From an uncultured Paracoccaceae bacterium (GTDB lineage Bacteria; Pseudomonadota; Alphaproteobacteria; Rhodobacterales; Rhodobacteraceae), in contig CALESR010000293.1 in the NCBI GenBank assembly GCA_937907485.1, positions 1 through 24,287 of the forward strand: a DNA stretch of 24,287 bases. The letters run 5' to 3'. The first letter of the stretch is position 1; every line of letters begins with the position of its first letter. The position numbers were made by a program, and so were the translations under genes. Below the pieces are notes generated by a model, which saw nothing but the letters and a program-made list of their open reading frames with translations, was not told the origin of the DNA and ran no database searches. Positions 16,101 to 21,954 of the stretch are shown here, piece after piece.

Positions 16101-16797
16101 GGGGCTGATGTTCATCATCCTGCTGGCGCAGTTCAACAGTTTCTACAACTCGGTGCTGGTGCTGGTCGCCGTGGTTTTGTCCACGGCGGGGGTATTGATC
16201 GGCATGATCGTGCTGCAGCAGCCGTTTTCCGTCATCATGACCGGCACCGGCATCGTCGCGCTGGCCGGGATCGTGGTGAACAACAACATCGTGCTGATCG
16301 ACACCTATCAGGAATTCGTGCGCTACATGCCGCGCATCGAGGCGATCATCCGCACCGCCGAGCAGCGCATCCGCCCGGTGATGCTGACGACGATCACCAC
16401 GATGGCCGGTCTGGCGCCGATGATGCTGGGGCTGAACATCGACTTTGTGAACGGTGGCTATTCGCTCAACAGCCCGACGGCGATGTGGTGGAAGCCGCTG
16501 GCCACGGCCGTGGTGTTCGGGTTGGGCGTCTCGACGGTGCTGACGCTGCTGCTGACGCCCGCCCTGCTGGCGGCGCGGATCTGGATCGAGACCTTCCTCG
16601 CCGCCATCGGCCCGACGCTGAAGGCCGCGCGACCGGGGCAGGCGCGTGATGACCGCACCCTGACGCGGCGCACCGCCAAGGTCCGCCATGCCGAGATCAT
16701 CTGGGACCCGGTGAGCAGCCCGGTAGCCGCGCCGCCGGTGGCCGAACCGGTGGAACCCCGCGAGCCGGGCCGCTCGCCCCGCCACGCGGCGGAATAG
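13105..16797 (+). CDS. RND family efflux transporter permease, enlarged
   Basis: The proton-driven inner-membrane pump of a tripartite efflux system. At 1230 residues it is clearly longer than AcrB (about 1050). The usual plan is visible: TM1 after a short N-terminus, a large periplasmic porter loop, TM2-TM6 with GMLVDGAIVVGEYAD, a second porter loop, and TM8-TM12 with GIVVNNNIVLID. Two extra hydrophobic stretches (about 513-531 and 543-567) lie between TM6 and TM7 (about 596-618). The C-terminal tail of about 75 residues is Pro/Arg-rich. Of the AcrB relay residues, the double Asp of TM4 is D402-G403, and the TM10 lysine position aligns with N1059. Substrates cannot be predicted. It is co-transcribed with the adaptor. 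Confidence 0.95.
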   Translation: MRGMIDWASERARMVLAFVVLTLAAGVLAYTGLPKEGEPDIEVPALFISVPFQGISATDAETLLVRPMEQELSGLTGLTDMTATARQGYASVILEFEFDWDKSATLADVRDRMSRASADFPDGADTYSINEFNFSQFPIVIVAVAGDVPERTLLRAARDLERAIESVDAVLSANVAGVRDEMVEVIIDPLRLEAFNVTAGELITAVTANNQLVAAGEIESDSGRFSLSLPGSFEGPQDIYALPIKVNGDRVVTLGDLAEIRMTFEDRAGMARFQGEATLALQVVKRKGFNLIGTVDEVRAAIDAEVATWPEELRAAIHVTPALDRSYQVGSMISQLEGSVLSAVALVMIVVLASLGTRTALLVGFSIPASFLLSFIFLGIMGVTISNIVMFGLILAVGMLVDGAIVVGEYADSRIAEGQGPMRAYVEASKRMFWPVVSSTATTLCAFLPMLFWPGVAGEFMGMLPITLIFVLSSSLIVALIFMPILGGVSGRISRRLDQMAGGLRRLPWVLRLPFMALALSVLAGGVLALLNPGLLELARGPVTSLIPGALLMMLGAFGMSVTLSALTPDAKAKPVQVGYKRTAFGWLIKAIVGNPVMPFVTAAAVVAVVWQVFAYYGENNYGTEFFVQTEPEQGIVYIRARGNLSLVEQDALVRQVEEVVLAERGVAASFAFSGSGGLNQNTGGGQAPRDSIGQIQFELVNWDDRDGDAELLGQAVLDRLEARFRQIPGIITEFMIMSGGPAAAKPIHLRLTGSDFATLGQAVDIVQARMAEIGGVIGIEDSRPLPGIDWEIRVDTAAAGRFGADVVTVGGMVQLVTRGIMLDTMRVETSDEEVEIRVRLPEEDRLLATLDTLRVQTRQGLVPLSNFVSRQPVALRGQIDRYGEQRFFDVKADAASDLMSVVNDDGSIARLVPVASVDARLHAAGSEAARAAESARAAIIDAGQHLVPVTPSERIAALSQWLQDESPLPEGINWQWTGEQQDQEESTAFLGGAFAAAMGLMFIILLAQFNSFYNSVLVLVAVVLSTAGVLIGMIVLQQPFSVIMTGTGIVALAGIVVNNNIVLIDTYQEFVRYMPRIEAIIRTAEQRIRPVMLTTITTMAGLAPMMLGLNIDFVNGGYSLNSPTAMWWKPLATAVVFGLGVSTVLTLLLTPALLAARIWIETFLAAIGPTLKAARPGQARDDRTLTRRTAKVRHAEIIWDPVSSPVAAPPVAEPVEPREPGRSPRHAAE

Positions 16798-16810
16798 GTC
16801 TGACCGGGTC

Positions 16811-16831
16811 AGGGGGGCATTCTGCCCCCCT
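16811..16831 (+). terminator. hairpin terminator after the RND permease
   Basis: A perfect 9-bp stem (AGGGGGGCA, loop TTC, TGCCCCCCT) begins 13 bases past the permease stop. It forms the hairpin part of the gene-end repeat copy B. The T-tract is weak (a single T then CGG), so termination may rely on the stem or on Rho. Confidence 0.6.
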
Positions 16832-16880
16832 CGGCCTGCGGCCTCACCCCCCTGAGGATAGTTGAGGCACAAAGATGGGG
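16811..16880 (+). repeat. gene-end repeat, copy B (after the RND permease)
   Basis: The second copy of the element at 7977-8049, placed in the same orientation relative to its upstream gene: stop codon, short gap, GC-rich hairpin, then the conserved tail CGGCCTGCGGCCTCACC ... GATAGTTGAGGCACAAAGAT. About 58 bp match copy A with one single-base indel. The tail also contains GCCTCA/TGAGGC, which can pair across about 16 bases. Confidence 0.85.
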
Positions 16881-16894
16881 GGCGCGGTTTGGCG

Positions 16895-16923
16895 TTGACC
16901 CGCCGGGGGCCGCGCGCGACAAA
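16895..16923 (+). promoter_or_regulatory. weak candidate promoter of the acyl-CoA dehydrogenase gene
   Basis: TTGACC (16895-16900; five of six to the -35) is followed after 17 bp by GACAAA (16918-16923; three of six to the -10), ending 25 bp ahead of the start at 16949. The -35 and spacing are good; the -10 is poor. Confidence 0.3.
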
Positions 16924-16948
16924 AGGCCAGACCACGCCGGAGGCCCCC

Positions 16949-18079
16949 ATGTTGAGCGACGACCAGATCCTGATCCGTGACACGGCGCGCGCCTTTGCCC
17001 GCGAACGCCTCGCGCCGGGTGCGGCGGCACGCGACCGGGCCGGGGTGATCGAACCCGAGGTGCTGCGCGAGATGGGGGATCTGGGCCTTTTGGGCATGGT
17101 GGTCAGCCCGGACTGGGACGGGGCAGGGGCCGATTATGTCAGCTATGCGCTGGCCTTGATCGAGGTGGCGGCCGGCGACGGCGCGCTGTCCACGGTGATG
17201 AGCGTCCATAACGCGCCCTTCAACGCGATTTTGGAGCGTTTTGGCTCGACCGCGCAAAAGGAGGCGGTGCTGCGTCCGGCGGCGCAGGGGGCGTTCATCG
17301 GCGCCTTTGCCCTGACCGAGGCGCAGGCCGGGTCGGACGCCAGCGCGCTGCGCTGCACGGCGCGGGCGGTGCAGGGCGGTTATGTGCTGGACGGCGAGAA
17401 GGTCTTCATCACGTCAGGCCGCATCGGCGGGCAGGTGATCGTCTTTGCCCGCGCGCCGGGTTCGAGCGGCAAGACGGGGATCAGTGCCTTTCTGGTGCCG
17501 ACCTCGGCGCCCGGTTTCAGCGTGACGCGGGTCGAGGAAAAGATGGGTCAGCGGGCCTCGGACACCTGCGCGCTCAGGTTTGACGGGCTGGAACTGCCCG
17601 AGACCGCGCGCATCGGCGCCGAGGGCGAGGGCTATCGCATCGCGCTGGCCAGTCTGGAGACCGGGCGCATCGGCATCGCGGCGCAATCGGTCGGCATGGC
17701 GCGCGCGGCGCTGGAGATGGCGGTCGCCTATGCCAAGGAGCGCCGGTCCTTTGGCCAGACCCTGATGACGCATCAGGCGGTGGCCTTTCGGCTGGCCGAT
17801 CTGGCGACGCAACTGGAGGCGGCGACGCAACTGGTGCTGTCGGCGGCGCGGCTCAAGGACGCCGGGGTTCCCTGTCTGACCGAGGCGGCGATGGCCAAGC
17901 TCTTTGCCTCGGAGGCCGCCGAGCGCATCGTCTCGGGCGCGCTGCAGACCTTTGGCGGCATGGGCTATGTGCAGGACACCGGGATCGAACGCATCGCCCG
18001 CGACGTGCGGGTTTGCCAGATTTACGAGGGCACCTCGGATATCCAGAAGCTGATTATCGCGCGGGCCTTGGCGGGTTGA
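16949..18079 (+). CDS. acyl-CoA dehydrogenase (short-chain type)
   Basis: An FAD-dependent acyl-CoA dehydrogenase of 376 residues, which introduces a trans-2 double bond into an acyl-CoA and passes electrons to ETF. Visible are the N-terminal helical domain, the FAD/substrate stretch ALTEAQAGSDASALRC, GEKVFITSG in the beta-domain, the Arg-rich ERRSFGQTL motif, QTFGGMGYVQD, and IYEGTSDIQ near the C-terminus. E360 in YEGT is where the catalytic base lies in MCAD/SCAD-type enzymes. The start is ATG 16949, preceded by GGAGG; the longer frame to 16862 runs through the upstream repeat. No other fatty-acid or amino-acid degradation gene is adjacent, so the substrate (butyryl, branched chain or other) is open. 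Confidence 0.93.
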   Translation: MLSDDQILIRDTARAFARERLAPGAAARDRAGVIEPEVLREMGDLGLLGMVVSPDWDGAGADYVSYALALIEVAAGDGALSTVMSVHNAPFNAILERFGSTAQKEAVLRPAAQGAFIGAFALTEAQAGSDASALRCTARAVQGGYVLDGEKVFITSGRIGGQVIVFARAPGSSGKTGISAFLVPTSAPGFSVTRVEEKMGQRASDTCALRFDGLELPETARIGAEGEGYRIALASLETGRIGIAAQSVGMARAALEMAVAYAKERRSFGQTLMTHQAVAFRLADLATQLEAATQLVLSAARLKDAGVPCLTEAAMAKLFASEAAERIVSGALQTFGGMGYVQDTGIERIARDVRVCQIYEGTSDIQKLIIARALAG

Positions 18080-18334
18080 TACGCGGCGATTGACCGCCGC
18101 GCGGCGACGGCGCCCGATCCGGGGGCAGACCTGTCCTGCGTCCTGCCGTTCGCCGTTCCGGTCCCCTGTGCGCGCTTGCCGGGGCCATCCTGCCCGGTGC
18201 CGCCACCGCACTGGGCTGGGGCGCCATCGCCTATTCCGGATCGACAACTGCGGCAGTCAGCGTGGCCAAGGGCTCTGCAACGCCAACAGCCGCAATTGCG
18301 TCACCCGGCACTCGATCTGCCCGTAAGCCGCCGG
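18080..18334. other. spacer with possible gene remnant between convergent genes
   Basis: No complete gene is seen. One plus-strand frame (about 18127-18243) reads like a signal peptide followed by GWGAIAYSGS, similar to the start of small secreted DUF4189-type proteins. It has no start codon that I can find. The downstream Cys-rich reading (CNANSRNCVTRHSIC, to about 18320) lies in another frame. This could be a decayed small secreted-protein gene or chance in GC-rich DNA. Confidence 0.25.
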
Positions 18335-19054
18335 TCAGAGGCGCGTCAGCGGGTTGATCCCGGCGCGGCGCAGGGCGCCCCAGATCAACCCCATGTACCA
18401 GATATCGGCCAGCGCCATCGTGCCGATGATGACCCAGGCGAAATAGTTGTCCGGGTGCTGCATCAGATAGATCGGCCCCACCGTCAGGGACGAGCCGAGG
18501 AACTTGGTCCAGGCGATGGTGAAACTTTGCCCCTCGATGCTGCGGCGCATGTGGAACATCGCGACAAAGGCCAGCGACATCACCGCGTTCTGGATGAAGG
18601 CGATCAGCTTGGCGGCCTCGATCTGGTCGTGGTGGAAATAGCTGTCGAACTGCATGAAGAAATACGCGCCCGAGTGGATCACCAGAAAGCTGAAGGCCAG
18701 AAGGGCGACCGAATAGCCGATCCATTGCGGCCGGGTCAGGCCGTAAGATTGGGCGAAGTATTTGTAACCGAACCGAAAATAGGTATAGAGGATCCCGGCA
18801 TCCAGCAGGAAACACAGGCCAAAGACGATCTGCGCCTTGAGCGCGCCATGCGGAACCAGCGTGGAATCGAGGCTGCCCTGCGGCGGGATGAACGCCAGAA
18901 AGATCAGCTCCCACGTCAGGTTCAGCGCCAGCGCGAGGATCGGCATGCCATAGGACCGGTCCTTCATCCCGCGCCAGATCAGCGCGACATAGGTCACCAT
19001 CCAGGTGTAAACGCACAGCTTGTAGGCAAAGATCGTGGCGTCTTGCAGGGTCAT
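18335..19054 (-). CDS. seven-helix membrane protein resembling PaxB/Pyr4-type terpene cyclases
   Basis: A 239-residue integral membrane protein with about seven hydrophobic helices (roughly 8-27, 36-55, 73-93, 111-131, 147-168, 181-198, 204-227). Its pattern fits the membrane-bound terpene cyclases of fungal meroterpenoid pathways (Pyr4, PaxB, AtmB). YGMPILALALNLTWEL has the acidic residue E49 in the WE motif, SFTIAWTKFLGSSLTVG (177-193) matches the family's conserved FLGS..TVG block, and D217 in ALADIWY sits where the second essential acid of Pyr4 lies. Length and topology also agree. No prenyltransferase, epoxidase or other terpenoid gene is nearby, so cyclase activity and substrate are unproven. 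The ATG at 19054 has GGAAG seven bases upstream. It follows the trigger factor terminator, so it should have its own promoter. Confidence 0.7.
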   Translation of the reverse strand: MTLQDATIFAYKLCVYTWMVTYVALIWRGMKDRSYGMPILALALNLTWELIFLAFIPPQGSLDSTLVPHGALKAQIVFGLCFLLDAGILYTYFRFGYKYFAQSYGLTRPQWIGYSVALLAFSFLVIHSGAYFFMQFDSYFHHDQIEAAKLIAFIQNAVMSLAFVAMFHMRRSIEGQSFTIAWTKFLGSSLTVGPIYLMQHPDNYFAWVIIGTMALADIWYMGLIWGALRRAGINPLTRL

Positions 19055-19118
19055 GCCGGGGCTTCCGTGCGGGGGCGTCGGTGCAGGATTTAGGGCGTCG
19101 CGCGGCGTTTGGCCAGCG

Positions 19119-19145
19119 AAAACCCCCGCCCTTTGGGGGCGGGGG
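19119..19145 (-). terminator. Rho-independent terminator of trigger factor
   Basis: On the minus strand, CCCCCGCCC (19137-19145) pairs with GGGCGGGGG (19123-19131) over a five-base loop and is followed by TTTT (19119-19122). It lies 28 bp past the tig stop codon. This is the clearest intrinsic terminator in the window. Confidence 0.85.
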
Positions 19146-19173
19146 CGGGGATCTGCTGGTCAGGCGGCTGGCC

Positions 19174-20505
19174 TCAGGCCTCGGTTTCCAGCGCGTCGAG
19201 GGCGGCTTTCAGGTCGTCCTTGGACACGGCACGCTCGGTCACGGTGGCGCGGCTGAGGACCAGATCGACGACCTTGTCCTCGAACAGCGGCGCGCGCAAC
19301 TGCTGCTGCATCTGCGGGTTTTTCTGCACGAATTCAAAGAACTGGCGTTCCTGACCCGGATACTGACGCGCCTGCGCCAGAATGGCCTGGGTCATTTCGG
19401 CATCGGTCACGGTGACCTCGGCCTTGCGGCCAACTTCGGCCAGCAACAGGCCCAGCTTCACCCGGCGCACGGCCAGCGAGCGATGCTCGTCGGTGGTGTC
19501 GATATGCGCGTGGTTGTGGTCGTGGACCTCGGGGTTTTCGTCGTGCCAGAGCTGGTGGGCGATCTGGCTGGCCTCGGCCTCGACCAGACTCTCGGGCAGG
19601 TCAAAGCTGACGGCCTTGTCCAGCGCGTCGAGCAGGCTGCGCTTGACCACCGCACGGGCGGCCTGAGCGTATTCCCCTTCCAGACCCGAACGGATCTGGC
19701 CCTTCAGCGCGTCCAGCGATTCGGCGCCGAAACGGGCCGCCATCGCATCGTCGATCGCCCCGGCGGCGGGCGCCTTGACGGCCTTGATGGTGCAGGCAAA
19801 CACCGCTTCCTTGCCGGCCAGATGTGCCGCGCCATAGTTTTCCGGGAAGCTGACGGTGACGTCGCGCGACGTGCCGGCGGTGGCGCCGGTCAGTTGCTCT
19901 TCAAAGCCGGGGATGAACTGGCCCGAGCCCAGCACCAGCGGGTAATCCGCCGCCGTGCCGCCATCAAAGGCCACGCCGTCGATCGAGCCGGCAAAGTCGA
20001 ACACCACCTGATCGCCGGTTTCCGCCGCGCCGTCCTTGTCGGCGAAATCCTGCGCCTGCTTGGACAGGTTGGTCAGGGCTTCGTCCACCGCCGCGTCATC
20101 GGCCGAAACGACCAGACGCTCCAGCGAGAGGGCGGTGAAGTCGGGCTCGGCGATCTCGGGCAGCGCCTCGTAGGACAGGGTGACGGTGATGTCGTCGCCC
20201 TCTTTCCACGTCTCGCCGTTCTGCATCTCGATCTTCGGCTGCATCGCCGGGCGGGCGCCGGTCTCGTCGAAATGCGCCTGCATGGCGCCGTCGATGGTTT
20301 CCTGCATCGCTTCACCGGTCAGGCGCTGGCCGAACTGCTTCTTCAGCATCGCCATCGGCACCTTGCCCTTGCGGAACCCCTTGATCTCGACTTCGGGCTG
20401 CGCCTCGATCAGCTTTTGATCCACCTTGGCTGCCAGATCGGCGGCGCTGACGGTGATCGTATAGGCGCGCTTCAGCCCTTCGTTCAGGGTCTCGGTGACT
20501 TGCAT
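19174..20505 (-). CDS. tig: trigger factor (ribosome-associated chaperone, peptidyl-prolyl isomerase)
   Basis: The first chaperone to meet nascent chains at the ribosomal tunnel exit. The 443-residue product has the three-domain plan. The N-terminal ribosome-binding domain carries GFRKGKVP at 43-50, with F44-R45-K46 at the L23-binding tip. The FKBP-like isomerase domain follows (about 155-250, with DQVVFDFAGSIDG and LGSGQFIPGFEEQL), then a long helical C-terminal chaperone domain. A His-rich loop (HDHNHAHI) in the C-terminal part is a local oddity. The ATG at 20505 has GAGGA six bases upstream. tRNA-Leu lies about 100 bp upstream on the same strand, and a strong terminator follows the gene. 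Confidence 0.97.
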   Translation of the reverse strand: MQVTETLNEGLKRAYTITVSAADLAAKVDQKLIEAQPEVEIKGFRKGKVPMAMLKKQFGQRLTGEAMQETIDGAMQAHFDETGARPAMQPKIEMQNGETWKEGDDITVTLSYEALPEIAEPDFTALSLERLVVSADDAAVDEALTNLSKQAQDFADKDGAAETGDQVVFDFAGSIDGVAFDGGTAADYPLVLGSGQFIPGFEEQLTGATAGTSRDVTVSFPENYGAAHLAGKEAVFACTIKAVKAPAAGAIDDAMAARFGAESLDALKGQIRSGLEGEYAQAARAVVKRSLLDALDKAVSFDLPESLVEAEASQIAHQLWHDENPEVHDHNHAHIDTTDEHRSLAVRRVKLGLLLAEVGRKAEVTVTDAEMTQAILAQARQYPGQERQFFEFVQKNPQMQQQLRAPLFEDKVVDLVLSRATVTERAVSKDDLKAALDALETEA

Positions 20506-20526
20506 GTTGGTCCTCGCATAAGCTGA

Positions 20527-20549
20527 CAGGCCGCCCGGACGGCGGCCTG
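20527..20549 (-). other. hairpin in the tig leader / after tRNA-Leu
   Basis: A perfect 9-bp inverted repeat (CAGGCCGCC, loop CGGAC, GGCGGCCTG) ends 22 bp upstream of the tig start. It has no T-tract on the minus strand. It could terminate or process the tRNA-Leu transcript or act in the tig leader. Confidence 0.4.
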
Positions 20550-20562
20550 ATGAATCCGGGTC

Positions 20563-20591
20563 TTCCTAGAGCGGGCGCGGGGGCGGATCAA
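20563..20591 (-). promoter_or_regulatory. candidate promoter of trigger factor
   Basis: On the minus strand, TTGATC (20586-20591) and TAGGAA (20563-20568) are separated by 17 bp between tRNA-Leu and tig. Matches to consensus are four and three of six, so this is only a candidate. Confidence 0.3.
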
Positions 20592-20607
20592 CCCTGATTC
20601 TGGCAGG

Positions 20608-20692
20608 TGGTGCGGGTGAAGGGACTCGAACCCCCACGCCTTGCGGCGTCAGAACCTAAATCTGGTGCGTCTACCAATTCCGCCACACCCGC
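20608..20692 (-). tRNA. tRNA-Leu (anticodon TAG)
   Basis: An 85-nt tRNA including an encoded CCA end. The acceptor stem is GCGGGTG/CACCCGC with discriminator A and CCA (20608-20610 as TGG on the plus strand). The D-loop region is TGGCGGAATTGGTAGACGC, and the anticodon stem-loop CCAGA-TTTAGGT-TCTG has TAG at 20656-20658. A long class II variable arm (GACGCCGCAAGGCGT) and a GGTTCGAGTCC T-arm follow. The long variable arm and the anticodon both indicate leucine; it reads CUA and other CUN codons. Confidence 0.96.
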
Positions 20693-20767
20693 CCGCCGCC
20701 CGTTTAGCAATCCGCCTGCCCCTGCGCGAGGGGGGCTGCCGCGAAAATACAGGATCTTCGTCACATT

Positions 20768-20775
20768 TTAACCAT
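20768..20775 (+). promoter_or_regulatory. possible CtrA half-site upstream of the Hint gene
   Basis: TTAACCAT, reported as a half-site for the alphaproteobacterial cell-cycle regulator CtrA, lies 43 bp upstream of the chosen start of the Hint gene in an AT-rich patch. A single eight-base match is weak evidence. Confidence 0.25.
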
Positions 20776-20818
20776 TATGCGCGTCAAGATTGGCCGGATG
20801 TTCATTGTGAGGTCCGCC

Positions 20819-21331
20819 ATGCTGTCGCAACTCGTCGCCAATCTGCCCCCGGTCATCCACGCCTCGCGCCGCTCGCGGCCGACGGGGCTGCTGGCCGGTA
20901 CGGTCGTGCGCACCACCGAGGGGGCGATTCCGGTCGAGTATCTGCTGGCGGGCGACATCGTGTTGACGCGCAACGGACCGGTCGAATTGCGCGGCACCAG
21001 CACCCTCGTTGGCCATGACATCGACGTCGTGGTGATCGAGCCCGGCGCGCCGGTGTCGGGCGCGGTGCTGGGCCAGTCGGTGACCTTGCCGGCCGATCAT
21101 CAGGTTCTGGTGCGCGATTGGCGCGCGACCATCCTGCATGGGCAGAGCGAGATGCTCACCCCCGCCGCCTCGCTGGTCGATGATCGGCTGGTGCGTCGCG
21201 AGACCCGCGCCAAGGTCCGGCTGATCCGGCTGCATTTCGACGCGCCGCAGATCGTCTGGGCCGATGGGGTCGAGGTCGCCTCGGCCCGCACCCGCGCCCC
21301 CGACGTCACCGTCCAGCGCCGCCTGCACTGA
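20819..21331 (+). CDS. standalone Hint-domain protein
   Basis: A 170-residue protein made almost entirely of a Hint (hedgehog/intein) domain of the short type common in Rhodobacteraceae. The N-terminal block is GLLAGTVVRTTEG (23-35) with VEYLLAGDIVLTRNG, and the second block is PADHQVLV (91-98) with H94, followed by GQSEMLTPAASLVD. The position where active Hint domains carry the splice nucleophile Cys (CxxxGT) is Gly23, so self-cleavage is unlikely. There is no fused partner, signal peptide or secretion repeat, and the function is unknown. The start chosen is ATG 20819, because GAGG (20809-20812) sits six bases upstream; in-frame ATGs at 20777 and 20798 have no such site. Confidence 0.8.
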   Translation: MLSQLVANLPPVIHASRRSRPTGLLAGTVVRTTEGAIPVEYLLAGDIVLTRNGPVELRGTSTLVGHDIDVVVIEPGAPVSGAVLGQSVTLPADHQVLVRDWRATILHGQSEMLTPAASLVDDRLVRRETRAKVRLIRLHFDAPQIVWADGVEVASARTRAPDVTVQRRLH

Positions 21332-21954
21332 GGCGAGCGGCCCGCGCCCAACCCACAGGCCCGCCCCCGCAACTTGGGTCGGGCCCTTCATTGGCGCGGC
21401 CCTGCTGCCGTAGGGCACACTCGACCATCCTTGCAAACAGGCCATGCCCGGCCCGGCCAACGCCGATGGTCCCGCCCAAACACCCCTGCCAGCACGCCAA
21501 AGCCGCCTCTGCACTCTCCTCGCCCCTTTCGCGCGCTCTTGAGGCCGCCCCATAGCACCCGCACCCGGCCCGCGTCTGCCGCATCGGCGCAACCCGGTAA
21601 GCCGTGTGCAGTCGTCGCCTGGGTCCCGGCTATGCGCCAGCGCCTAGATGGCCCGGCGATGGCGCACCGCCCTTACTCGCGCGGCCCAACCCGTTGGCGC
21701 GGCACCGCGCCCTTCGCAACTGTCCCATCCAAATGTCCCGCCCTGCCAGCTTTGAGCCCTGCGTGGCGGGGTTCCCGACAGCGCCCATTGGGGCCACGCC
21801 TCCCCTTTATCACCCTCGAGCGTCCGATGCCCCCCGGGCACTGCCGCCGCCGCGCCGCAGCCGGTTCAGTCTGCCTCCGATCTGTCCCCAGCCCTTGCAG
21901 CCCCCGCCCAGCACTCTCGCCTCCCACGGCGACACCCCGCCGGGTGGTCCGTCG
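21332..21954. other. 620-bp gap without recognisable gene, between convergent genes
   Basis: Apart from the hairpin near 21358-21388, I see nothing that looks like a gene on either strand. Open frames exist only because GC content is high and stops are rare; their translations are Arg/Pro/Gly/Ala-rich without family resemblance. The plus strand is markedly C-rich, the minus strand G-rich. No signature of RNase P RNA, SRP RNA, tmRNA or a tRNA was found. A weak hairpin (CACCC/GGGTG, 21933-21946) lies just past the nnrD stop on the minus strand. Confidence 0.5.
21358..21388 (+). terminator. possible terminator after the Hint gene
   Basis: GGCCCG (21358-21363) pairs with CGGGCC (21380-21385). 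After one mismatch the stem continues with CCC/GGG; CTTCATT follows. It lies 27 bp past the stop of the Hint gene. The stem is interrupted and the T-tract is weak. Confidence 0.4.

Noticed and set aside
14104..17097. Minus-strand open frame of 997 codons antisense to the RND permease
   Set aside because: A shadow of the permease gene with His/Arg/Gln-rich low-complexity translation; no start signal.
21332..21954. Housekeeping RNA (RNase P, SRP, tmRNA) in the gap
   Set aside because: I looked for their conserved core sequences on both strands and found none.
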